Below are positions 1-6,710 of a stretch of 7,613 nt of DNA, piece after piece. The notes beneath the pieces are model-generated. The model saw only the letters and a program-made list of their open reading frames with translations, searched no databases and was not told where the DNA came from. Position 1 is the stretch's first letter. Each line of letters starts with the position of its first letter. Source of the DNA: Bacteroidota bacterium (GTDB lineage: Bacteria; Bacteroidota; Bacteroidia; NS11-12g; UBA9320); contig DNBZ01000374.1 of assembly GCA_003484585.1 (NCBI GenBank), positions 1 through 7,613 on the forward strand, read 5' to 3'. The translations under genes and the position numbers were made by a program.

Positions 1-210
1 GAAGATACTATAGATGTAATGGCCGTTACCAATTTGCCTACAGAGATGCCCAAGAATGCTAGTACAGAATTTGGTACTTTATTTTTAGAGCATATTGCCC
101 CACTGCTTATATCAGGCGATAAGGATGATATCCTAAAACGTGCCCGCATAACGGAGGACGGGAAGTTGACTAAGCAGTTTAAATACCTTGAAGATTTCGT
201 GTCTCAATGA
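1..210 (+). CDS. C-terminal end of a saccharopine/alanine dehydrogenase-like NAD(P)-dependent oxidoreductase (partial)
   Basis: The reading frame is open from the first base and ends at a TGA at 208-210, giving 69 visible residues; the start lies outside the window. The visible part contains VMAVTNLPTEMPKNAS, then FGTLFLEHIAPLL, then ITEDGKLTKQFKYLEDFV. This resembles the C-terminal end of the lysine-ketoglutarate reductase/saccharopine dehydrogenase (LYS1-like, AlaDh/PNT-fold) family, in which a 'DNLP.E.P.DAS..FG..L' segment is followed by 'I...GKLT..F.YL.D'. These are cytoplasmic NAD(P)-dependent enzymes acting on amino acids. Bacteroidota members are often labelled alanine dehydrogenase or saccharopine dehydrogenase without biochemical proof. 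The Rossmann domain and catalytic residues lie outside the window, so the substrate cannot be judged. The ATG at 19 is an internal methionine, not the start. Family assignment is fairly secure; exact reaction unknown. Confidence 0.75.
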   Translation, partial: EDTIDVMAVTNLPTEMPKNASTEFGTLFLEHIAPLLISGDKDDILKRARITEDGKLTKQFKYLEDFVSQ

Positions 211-249
211 GGCAAGAAAAAGGATAAATCAACGTTAAAACAAAATTGA

Positions 250-271
250 ATGTAACTTTATTTAAGTTCAT
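250..271. repeat. Imperfect inverted repeat in the spacer upstream of the TonB-dependent receptor
   Basis: The arms are ATG-AACTT (250-258, with one bulged T at 253) and AAGTTCAT (264-271), around a 5-nt loop TATTT. It sits 21 nt before the receptor ATG in an 82-nt intergenic spacer, and could be an operator or a 5'-leader hairpin. The left arm overlaps TAACTTTA (253-260), a 7-of-8 match to the Bacteroidota -7 promoter element TAnnTTTG. No good -33 TTG element lies at the expected distance, so no promoter is called. AT-rich DNA produces such repeats by chance. Confidence 0.25.
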
Positions 272-292
272 ACGGTATAAGTAACAATAAGA

Positions 293-2668
293 ATGAAAAA
301 TTTTTTCCTACTGGTCTTAGTGGTTCTTGCCGCTCAGACCGTGTCTGCTCAGCAGACGTATACGCTATCTGGCTATGTAAAAGAAGCTGGGAGTAAGGAG
401 CTACTGCTCGGCGTTACTATATATACGGCAGATAAAACTGCTGGCACCGTGACCAATAATTTTGGTTATTATGCCTTGCAACTGCCTGCAGGTACCCATG
501 ATATAGTGTATAATTTTATAGGATACGGAACAGAAATAAGACAAATGACTATAAGTGCTGACAAAGTGCAAAATGTGCTGCTGCAAAGTGCCAATAGTGC
601 ACTAGGAGAAGTAGTAGTAAAGGCAAGTAAAACACAGAAGAAAGTCAGTGAACAGGTGCAGATGAGCACCATAGAGATTCCCATAAAAACTATAAAGGAC
701 ATACCTGCACTTATGGGAGAGAAGGACGTGCTAAAAGTACTGCAGCTTATGCCTGGGATACAAAGTGGTAGCGAAGGACAAAGCGGACTGTATGTGCGTG
801 GCGGTGGTCCGGATCAAAATCTAATTATCCTAGATGGAGCTACTGTATATAATGCACAGCACCTTTTTGGTTTTTTCTCCTTGTTTAATGGAGATGCTCT
901 GCGTAGTGTAGAGCTTGTAAAAGGAGGTTTCCCTGCGGAGTATGGCGGTAGACTTTCGTCTGTGATAGATATGAATATGAAGGATGGTAACAAAGAGAAA
1001 TATACTGGAGAGCTAGGTATAGGGGTTATCTCATCCAAAGGGCTAATAGAAGGCCCTTTTGCTAGTGGAAAAGGTTCGTTTATAGTATCAGGTAGAAGAA
1101 CGTACATAGACGTACTTACGCAGCCAGTTATTAGGGCGTTTAATAATGGGAACTCCGCAGGATACTATTTCTATGATCTCAATGCCAAAGCAAACTATGA
1201 GATAAATGATAAGAATAAAGTATATTTAAGTGGATACTTTGGTAGGGACAAGTTTTATGCAAACATCAAAGAGTCTTTTGATAATCAATCATACAAAAGC
1301 GATATAAATTTCGGATGGGGAAATGCGACCGGAACAGCACGATGGAATCACGTAGTAAATCCTAAACTGTTTTCCAATACTTCTTTTATTTACAGTTTTT
1401 ATGAGTTAGCCATAAAAGCAGAAGAGGAAGAAAACGACCAACAGCTCTTTTCGCTAAAGTATGGCTCTGGAATAGAAGACTACAGCATAAAACAAGATTT
1501 TGATTGGTACGCAAATAACAAGCACAAAGTAAAATTTGGGGTATTGGCTACCCATCATACATTTACTCCTGACGCTTTGGTAATAACAGATGCCGTTTTT
1601 GGCGAGAATCTAAATAGAAAAACAGAGTATAAATCTATAGAAACAGGATTTTATATTCAGGATGAATGGAAGATAACCAATAGACTGAAGTCACTAATGG
1701 GCTTACGACTTAGCACATTTACTTCTGGAGATAAGACCTATGTGAATCCAGAACCAAGAATAGCACTTTCCTATAATTTAAAAAGTGATTTAGCCTTGAA
1801 GGCTTCCTTCGCTACTATGAATCAATATTTACACTTACTCAGTAATAGTGGGGTTGGTCTGCCAATGGATTTATGGGTGCCGGCTACCGAAAAAGTAAAG
1901 CCGCAAAATAGTCAACAAGTGGCTGCAGGTATAGCTAAAGACTTCGAAAAACAGAATTTCAGCCTTACTGTAGAAGGATATTATAAGGCTATGAATAACA
2001 TCATAGGATATAAAGAGGGAGCCTCTTTTTTAGCTATACAAGATGGTGTAGATGGAGCAGAGACTATATCGTGGGAAGACAACGTAACCTCTGGAAAAGG
2101 AGTAAGTTATGGAGGTGAGTTTCTGGTGCAGCGAAAACAGGGCAAACTTACAGGATGGGTAGGGTATACTCTGTCTTGGACTACTCAGCAGTTTGATGAG
2201 TTAAATAATGGTAATAAGTTTTTTGCTAGATATGATAGACGACATGATATATCTGTAGTGGGCATTTATGAGTTGAAAGAGAATGTCACACTTTCGGCTA
2301 CTTGGGTGTACGGTACGGGCAATGCTATTACCCTACCATTGAGTACTTACGAGCTTGGTTCGCTCAATAATTCTAGATACGGAGATCAGTTTGGTTTTAA
2401 TAGGAATGGAACAGAATATACTGCCCGAAATGATTTTAGAATGCGTTCTTATCACAGAGCAGATATAGGCATTCAAGTATCTAAAGAAAAGAAGAGAGGC
2501 GTACGAACTTGGGAGTTTAGTGCGTATAATTTATACAATAGAAAAAACCCCTTTTACTACACCATAGGTCCAGAGGAAAGATTTGATCCTGATAGTAAGC
2601 AGGTTTTAAAACAGATTAGTCTCTTCCCTATTTTACCGTCTGTTAGTTGGAATTATAAATTTAAGTAA
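293..2668 (+). CDS. TonB-dependent outer-membrane receptor with N-terminal carboxypeptidase-regulatory-like domain
   Basis: This 791-residue protein is an outer-membrane active transporter energised by TonB-ExbBD. Residues 1-19 form a signal peptide (MKNFFLLVLVVLAAQTVSA, predicted cleavage after Ala19). Residues about 22-100 are a carboxypeptidase D regulatory-like beta-sandwich (LSGYVKEAGSKELLLGVTIY, then GTVTNNFGYYALQLPAG), an extension typical of Bacteroidota receptors. Residues about 125-230 are the plug, with VLKVLQLMPGIQSG, LYVRGGGPDQNLIILDGATV, HLFGFFSLFN and GGFPAEYGGRLSSVIDM. The rest to the C-terminal SWNYKFK is the beta-barrel, rich in aromatic strand ends. At 791 residues it is shorter than SusC-type glycan receptors (about 1000), and its partner, starting 3 nt after the stop, is a DUF4249-type lipoprotein rather than SusD. 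Receptors of this class take up siderophores, metals, peptides or other ligands; nothing here identifies the cargo. The ATG at 293 starts directly at the signal peptide; upstream is A-rich without a clear Shine-Dalgarno sequence, as usual in this phylum. Confidence 0.93.
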   Translation: MKNFFLLVLVVLAAQTVSAQQTYTLSGYVKEAGSKELLLGVTIYTADKTAGTVTNNFGYYALQLPAGTHDIVYNFIGYGTEIRQMTISADKVQNVLLQSANSALGEVVVKASKTQKKVSEQVQMSTIEIPIKTIKDIPALMGEKDVLKVLQLMPGIQSGSEGQSGLYVRGGGPDQNLIILDGATVYNAQHLFGFFSLFNGDALRSVELVKGGFPAEYGGRLSSVIDMNMKDGNKEKYTGELGIGVISSKGLIEGPFASGKGSFIVSGRRTYIDVLTQPVIRAFNNGNSAGYYFYDLNAKANYEINDKNKVYLSGYFGRDKFYANIKESFDNQSYKSDINFGWGNATGTARWNHVVNPKLFSNTSFIYSFYELAIKAEEEENDQQLFSLKYGSGIEDYSIKQDFDWYANNKHKVKFGVLATHHTFTPDALVITDAVFGENLNRKTEYKSIETGFYIQDEWKITNRLKSLMGLRLSTFTSGDKTYVNPEPRIALSYNLKSDLALKASFATMNQYLHLLSNSGVGLPMDLWVPATEKVKPQNSQQVAAGIAKDFEKQNFSLTVEGYYKAMNNIIGYKEGASFLAIQDGVDGAETISWEDNVTSGKGVSYGGEFLVQRKQGKLTGWVGYTLSWTTQQFDELNNGNKFFARYDRRHDISVVGIYELKENVTLSATWVYGTGNAITLPLSTYELGSLNNSRYGDQFGFNRNGTEYTARNDFRMRSYHRADIGIQVSKEKKRGVRTWEFSAYNLYNRKNPFYYTIGPEERFDPDSKQVLKQISLFPILPSVSWNYKFK

Positions 2669-2671
2669 GCC

Positions 2672-3475
2672 ATGAAAAAAGTGTTAATGTACCTAGCTGT
2701 TATTCTAAGTGTTTATGGTTGCCAAACCGTCTTAGAAAACGTACCTATACCGGAAATTCCGCAAAAAGCTGTAGTCTTTGGGAGTATAGAAGTAGAAAGC
2801 TTATATCATACCCTTCGTGTGACCAAGAGTAAGCCTATTCTGAATAATAGTACGTCAAGCGGTTTTGATGCGATCACAGATGCTCAAGTGACTGTGACTA
2901 GTGGTGCACAGATTTATACATTTACCTATAGTCCAACCATAGAATTATATGAATATAGAGGGATGATAGATTTGTCTTCGGGAGAGGCTCAGCTTGCTGT
3001 AAATACGATTAGTCTGGGGAGGTTAACCTCTAGAGTGACAGTGCCTGCGAAACTAAGTACGTATACACTTATGGTAGATTCTCTGGTACGAGAGTATGAG
3101 ACAGAATATGCGGTACAGTTTACTGTACCTGCTTCTGGTAATGCAGAGTATTATAGGCTCGATGGATATTTAACATACGCTACAGACACTTTTTCATCTT
3201 ACTCCACGAATGAATATCATACCAATAAGACTGAACTCAATAAGGAGCTTAAAGTGAAGAGTACTTTTTATAAATGGGATGACAAGAATGGAAGCTCATC
3301 TGATTTGTATGTTAGACTAAGCCGGATCTCAGAAGAATATTATAAATATGGTAAGGCACTTGAAAATTATGAGCCTAATAATCCGTTTGCCGAGCCCATT
3401 CCACTACCCAATAATGTGGATGGAGGTTTAGGTGTTTTCGGGATTAGTAGAAGCAAAATAATTCGGATAAATTAG
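2672..3475 (+). CDS. DUF4249-type lipoprotein, partner of the TonB-dependent receptor
   Basis: This 267-residue predicted lipoprotein has a type II signal peptide (MKKVLMYLAVILSVYGC) with lipobox V-Y-G-C, lipidated at Cys17. The residues after Cys17 (QTVLEN) lack the acidic cluster that marks surface-exported lipoproteins in some Bacteroidota, so its side of the outer membrane is unclear. The body has the pattern of DUF4249 proteins: an early strand region (KAVVFGSIEVESLYHTLRVT), a beta-sandwich-like segment (ITDAQVTVTSGAQIYTFTY), and a C-terminal GGLGVFGISRSKIIRIN resembling the family's ending. Its length is at the short end of what I recall for the family. Only 3 nt (GCC) separate it from the receptor stop, so the two are co-transcribed and probably translationally coupled. 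By analogy with other receptor-lipoprotein pairs it may bind ligand or cap the barrel, but that is inference; no biochemical function can be read from the sequence. Confidence 0.8.
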   Translation: MKKVLMYLAVILSVYGCQTVLENVPIPEIPQKAVVFGSIEVESLYHTLRVTKSKPILNNSTSSGFDAITDAQVTVTSGAQIYTFTYSPTIELYEYRGMIDLSSGEAQLAVNTISLGRLTSRVTVPAKLSTYTLMVDSLVREYETEYAVQFTVPASGNAEYYRLDGYLTYATDTFSSYSTNEYHTNKTELNKELKVKSTFYKWDDKNGSSSDLYVRLSRISEEYYKYGKALENYEPNNPFAEPIPLPNNVDGGLGVFGISRSKIIRIN

Positions 3476-3497
3476 CCGAGTTTACTTTTAATTTTTT
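3460..3497 (+). terminator. Possible intrinsic terminator between the convergent operons
   Basis: AATTCGG (3460-3466) pairs with CCGAGTT (3476-3482), seven pairs including one T-G wobble. The stem can extend inward past an A-G mismatch by two more A-T pairs to a 3-nt loop. A T-rich run, ACTTTTAATTTTTT, follows at 3483-3496. The hairpin overlaps the DUF4249 stop codon (TAG, 3473-3475). Read on the other strand it is followed by the weaker tract TATTTTG and lies 28 nt past the methyltransferase stop, so it might serve both directions. The stem is short and only moderately GC-rich. Confidence 0.4.
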
Positions 3498-3509
3498 GAA
3501 CTAACGCCC

Positions 3510-4154
3510 TCATTTTTTTCTGATTACCATTAATCCATCTCGTATGGGCATTAGTACATTCTCTACTCTGGAGTCTGCCTGTATTTTCTTATTAAAACTA
3601 TCTAAGGCTTTTGTGTCATTATCTGTAGGTAGTTGGTCTGCATCTAGCACCTTTCCACTCCAGAGCACATTGTCTGCTATTAGCACCGCACCACCGGGTA
3701 AGCGATCTATTAATAAGTCGTAGTATGCAGCGTAGTTTTCTTTATCTGCGTCTATAAACACCAAATCAAACGACTCATTAAGCGTTGGTATTATATCTAG
3801 AGCGTTTCCTATATGGAGTTTTACTTGGTGGGCAAATGGAGACTGACTTACAAATTTATTGATGCGAGTCTCTAGCTCCTCATCTATATCTATAGTATGC
3901 AAGACGCCATCAGTAGTTAAACCTTCGGCCATACACAGGGCGGCATATCCGGTGTAGGTTCCTATTTCTAAAATGGCCTTTGGTTTTATCATCTTAGAAA
4001 ACATACTGAGCACTCTACCTTGTATGTGTCCGCTTAGCATTCTGGGAGTTAGTACGTTTGCGTAAGTATCTCTATTGAGCTCCGCAAGTAGTGCAGGCTC
4101 CGGCGATGTATGCTTCTCAGCGTAATCTGCTAAATTTTGGGCTATGAATTCCAT
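3510..4154 (-). CDS. SAM-dependent O-methyltransferase, class I, caffeoyl-CoA OMT-like (COG4122 type)
   Basis: This 214-residue soluble protein is full length for the bacterial family. Motif I for S-adenosylmethionine binding is ILEIGTYTGYAALCMAEGL (residues 61-79), followed by the acidic HTIDIDEE (86-93). The divalent-metal site of cation-dependent O-methyltransferases is present as IDADKENY (134-141, Asp135) and ADNVLWSG (160-167, Asp161 and Asn162). The N-terminal LTPRMLSGHIQGRVL (35-49) is the usual helical cap. It should transfer a methyl group from S-adenosylmethionine to a hydroxyl group using a metal ion, in the cytoplasm. Plant relatives methylate caffeoyl-CoA, but the bacterial substrates are mostly unknown, so no specific substrate is claimed. 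It is the last gene of the minus-strand run, starting 4 nt after the stop of the membrane-anchored phosphatase/nuclease-fold protein. No functional link with mutL is apparent. Confidence 0.93.
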   Translation of the reverse strand: MEFIAQNLADYAEKHTSPEPALLAELNRDTYANVLTPRMLSGHIQGRVLSMFSKMIKPKAILEIGTYTGYAALCMAEGLTTDGVLHTIDIDEELETRINKFVSQSPFAHQVKLHIGNALDIIPTLNESFDLVFIDADKENYAAYYDLLIDRLPGGAVLIADNVLWSGKVLDADQLPTDNDTKALDSFNKKIQADSRVENVLMPIRDGLMVIRKK

Positions 4155-4158
4155 TGAT

Positions 4159-5205
4159 CTATTCTATTCTTTTAAAACTGGCTTCTACTAATGCATGATC
4201 CGATTTTATATCGCTTATACAGTTGTAGCTAGTGCACTCAAGCTCCTCATCATGCAATATGTAGTCTATACGCAATATGGGGAACGGTTTTAAATACGTA
4301 GCTCCCCAGCCACGTCCACGCTCTATGAATGCATCTTTGCGACCTTCCTTTAGTTGCTGGTATGTGAAACTCTGCGGGGTGTCATTGAAATCTCCCATGA
4401 TAACCACAGGATACGGGCTCTCGTTTATGGCATCTAAAACCGTATTGGTTTGTTCTGTTCTTCGTTGGATTTGAGTTTTTAGCCTTTTGGCAAAGTTGAG
4501 TGCGTAGTGCTTATAGTCGTCATCTAGCTCCACATTTACCAATGTGTGGTAATCCTTGGAAGAAACACTATTAGAATGCAGATGCACGGTAAAAAAGCGG
4601 ATGATCTCACCATTAATTTCTACGTCAAAAAATGCCGCCATATTATTTGTAAAGTGGGTGTATTTGATTCTTTCCCAGTTTATTATTTTGTGTTTGGAGA
4701 CAAAACGTAGACCGTAGTTATACTTATTTCTTTTGGCGTCTAATCGGAGGAACTGCTGATGAGGATACGCATTGGTACTTATCTTCCCTTTGGCATCTAG
4801 CCACTCTATGAGTATAGCTACATCGTACTTGTTTTCAGTCAAGTATGTGTTTATTTCTTTGGAGGTATTGCCATCATTATACACGCTTTGTACGTTGGTA
4901 TTGAAACTACAGACTTTTATATCGGTTTCTGATTTGTCTGACGAATTGTATTGTACATTTCGTGCTGCAAATTGAATTCCGATTGCCAAGAAAAACGCAT
5001 TGTAAAGCCATCTTTTTCTGCCTAAAAGTAGCCAAAAAAGGAGCAAAGCAATATTGAGCAAAAGCCAAAGCTTATAACTCAATCCAAAGAAGGAGATAGG
5101 CCAAAAATCTTGTGGATTTATAAAGGGAGCCAGGTAAGCTAATGCTAAGCCGAGTATGGCTAAGCCATTGATTATATCTGCTATTTTCTTTAGTAATTTA
5201 CGCAT
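4159..5205 (-). CDS. Membrane-anchored endonuclease/exonuclease/phosphatase (EEP)-fold protein
   Basis: The protein has 348 residues. The N-terminal part has a basic start (MRKLLKK) and three hydrophobic segments at about 8-29, 43-62 and 66-80; the basic loop GRKRW lies between the second and third. The positive-inside rule puts the C-terminal domain in the periplasm. Residues about 95-346 form an EEP domain (fold shared by DNase I, AP endonucleases and inositol phosphatases) with its motifs in order: CSFN with Asn102, ILIEW with Glu134, FFTVHLHS with His208, VVIMGDFND with Asp272 and Asn274, RIDYI with Asp314, and SDH with Asp336-His337. All main catalytic and metal-binding positions appear intact, so it should be an active metal-dependent phosphodiesterase or phosphomonoesterase. 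Substrate (nucleic acid, phospholipid headgroup, other) is unknown. Its ATG overlaps the preceding rhomboid stop by one base (TAATG), suggesting translational coupling. Confidence 0.9.
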   Translation of the reverse strand: MRKLLKKIADIINGLAILGLALAYLAPFINPQDFWPISFFGLSYKLWLLLNIALLLFWLLLGRKRWLYNAFFLAIGIQFAARNVQYNSSDKSETDIKVCSFNTNVQSVYNDGNTSKEINTYLTENKYDVAILIEWLDAKGKISTNAYPHQQFLRLDAKRNKYNYGLRFVSKHKIINWERIKYTHFTNNMAAFFDVEINGEIIRFFTVHLHSNSVSSKDYHTLVNVELDDDYKHYALNFAKRLKTQIQRRTEQTNTVLDAINESPYPVVIMGDFNDTPQSFTYQQLKEGRKDAFIERGRGWGATYLKPFPILRIDYILHDEELECTSYNCISDIKSDHALVEASFKRIE

Positions 5206-6068
5206 TACTCACTCGCTTTGAAAAGAATTTCTTTCTCAGTTTTAGATAAACTATCGTAGCCACTCTGTGATATTTTATCCAGTATGGCGTCTACTTCGTC
5301 CTGATTTGGTTTAGCTTTTTGAGCACTTTTCTTTTGGTTTTTTATTTCTTTTTCGTCCAGCACTACTTTTTTCATATTAGCAGATTTTCCCGTGTTCCAG
5401 CTAAAAGTAGGGAATTCTATTTTCCCTTGCAGATTGAGTATGTATAGTGCTCCAAAAATAGCCCCGCCTAGGTGGGCTATTATTCCTCCTAAGTTTTGCA
5501 TACCAGGGAAGGAGTACAAATCTCTAAAAACAAATAATAAAGCTACCCATCTCATCTCAATATTAAAAAGATTGAAAGGTCTTATTTGATACCTTGGCAG
5601 GTATACGCCTGTAGCTACTATTATAGCTGTGACGCCTCCGGAGGCTCCTCGTAAATTTCCTTCGGAAACTACTTCTGAGAATACTGGAAACAAATTGTAT
5701 CCGACTATAAACAGTACAACTCCACTTAACCCGCCAAATATGAAAATGTGCCATACTTTTTTGGTGCTCAAAAAGTCTTCTAAAATTCTGCCTAAGAAGA
5801 ATAAAAGTAACATGTTTCCCAATAGGTGCCAAAAGCCACTATGAAAGAAAATATTGGTAACCAAACTCCAAGGCCTCATTAGTAGAGTGCCTATGTCGCT
5901 GGGAACAGCAAAATATTTCAATAAATCACTAGAATGAAAACCTGATACGGTAGCTACTACACCCACCAATACTGTGGATATAAATACGGCTAGATTTACA
6001 ATTATAATCTGCTTTACAGCAGAATCTCCTTTGTGAAACTCGTATTTTATTTTCTCCCAGATATCCAT
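5205..6068 (-). CDS. Rhomboid-family intramembrane serine protease with C-terminal cytoplasmic extension
   Basis: This 287-residue integral membrane protein has rhomboid hallmarks. HxxxN is present as HLLGN (His81, Asn85) in the segment FFHSGFWHLLGNM, the catalytic serine lies in GASG (Ser143), and the catalytic histidine lies in IAHLGGAIFGAL (His199). The dyad Ser143/His199 is intact, so it should cleave transmembrane substrates inside the inner membrane. At least six hydrophobic segments span about residues 18-212. A hydrophilic, Lys-rich linker (about 225-256) follows, then a short helical motif (DEVDAILDKI, SQSGYDSLSKTEKEIL, 257-282). I recognise this as the tail found on many Bacteroidota rhomboids, probably DUF6576; its role is unknown. 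The gene begins 4 nt after the stop of the first rhomboid and overlaps the EEP start by one base. Natural substrates cannot be predicted. Confidence 0.92.
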   Translation of the reverse strand: MDIWEKIKYEFHKGDSAVKQIIIVNLAVFISTVLVGVVATVSGFHSSDLLKYFAVPSDIGTLLMRPWSLVTNIFFHSGFWHLLGNMLLLFFLGRILEDFLSTKKVWHIFIFGGLSGVVLFIVGYNLFPVFSEVVSEGNLRGASGGVTAIIVATGVYLPRYQIRPFNLFNIEMRWVALLFVFRDLYSFPGMQNLGGIIAHLGGAIFGALYILNLQGKIEFPTFSWNTGKSANMKKVVLDEKEIKNQKKSAQKAKPNQDEVDAILDKISQSGYDSLSKTEKEILFKASE

Positions 6069-6072
6069 TTAA

Positions 6073-6702
6073 TTAGTAAAACGAAGATCGATTATTTTTA
6101 TTCCAATATTTCACAAGCAAGAACCCGAAGAGGGCACCTCCTAAGTGTGCAAAGTGGGCAATACCCGTTTGAAATCCACTTACTCCAGCAAAAAGTTCAA
6201 AAGCTGCGTATCCCATTACTGCATATTTTGCTTTTATAGGTATTGGTATAAACATAAGGTAAAGCTCCGTATTGGGCCAGTACATTGCAAAAGCGACCAG
6301 TATACCAAAGAGTGCTCCAGAAGCTCCTACCGTTGGCATATTTATACTTGTTAGGCCTTGTGTGATTTCGTAATTCTGTACAAGTGTATGAATGACAGCT
6401 GCACCTAGTCCTGTAATCAGATAAAAATTGATGTATCTTTTGGCTCCCCACATTTGCTCTAGTTTAGAACCAAACATGTATACCCCAAACATATTAAATA
6501 AGATGTGTGTGAAAGATCCGTGCATGAAAATATGCGTTAGCACTTGCCATCCCTTGAAGTAATCACTTTGATAATTGAATAAAGCGAAATACTCATAAGC
6601 TTGGGTACCCAAAACTTGTGTCATTATAAACATCAATATATTGATGCCAATGATGTTGCGTGTTACCACAGGAATATTAAACTGATTACTATTTAACTGC
6701 AT
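6073..6702 (-). CDS. Rhomboid-family intramembrane serine protease, compact six-helix form
   Basis: This 209-residue inner-membrane protein is close to the minimal bacterial rhomboid core. HILFN (His66, Asn70) is the HxxxN motif in FMHGSFTHILFNMFGVYMFG, GASGALFG carries the catalytic Ser128, and AHFAHLGGALFGFLL carries the catalytic His186. All residues needed for intramembrane proteolysis are present. Unlike its downstream neighbour it has no long C-terminal extension, ending in a short basic tail (KYWNKNNRSSFY). The two are related in motif but clearly diverged, so they are an old duplication or separate subfamilies rather than a recent copy. The ATG lies 8 nt after the mutL stop, so translation is likely coupled within the same transcript. 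Tandem rhomboids next to mutL are, as far as I recall, common in Bacteroidota genomes. Substrates unknown. Confidence 0.93.
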   Translation of the reverse strand: MQLNSNQFNIPVVTRNIIGINILMFIMTQVLGTQAYEYFALFNYQSDYFKGWQVLTHIFMHGSFTHILFNMFGVYMFGSKLEQMWGAKRYINFYLITGLGAAVIHTLVQNYEITQGLTSINMPTVGASGALFGILVAFAMYWPNTELYLMFIPIPIKAKYAVMGYAAFELFAGVSGFQTGIAHFAHLGGALFGFLLVKYWNKNNRSSFY

Positions 6703-6710
6703 GTATTCTG

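Noticed and set aside
19..210. A complete 63-residue small protein beginning at the ATG at 19
   Set aside because: The frame is open from base 1 and the sequence matches the C-terminal end of a saccharopine/alanine dehydrogenase-like enzyme, so this is an internal methionine.
401..1107. Minus-strand open frames of 61-97 residues inside the receptor gene
   Set aside because: They lie opposite a full-length, well-recognised receptor; their sequences are Ser/Cys/Ile-rich antisense translations with no domain or plausible start context.
293..3475. SusC/SusD polysaccharide-utilisation locus
   Set aside because: The receptor is about 200 residues shorter than SusC proteins, the partner is DUF4249-like rather than SusD-like, and no glycoside hydrolase or sensor gene is adjacent.
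3510..4154. Calling the methyltransferase caffeoyl-CoA-specific
   Set aside because: Motifs show only a cation-dependent O-methyltransferase; caffeoyl-CoA specificity belongs to plant enzymes and is not supported here.
4277..4975. Plus-strand open frames of 65-67 residues opposite the EEP gene
   Set aside because: They are antisense to conserved catalytic motifs of the EEP protein and look like no known family.
5392..6451. Several short open frames on both strands over the two rhomboid genes
   Set aside because: All overlap intact rhomboid coding sequence in other frames and have no independent support.
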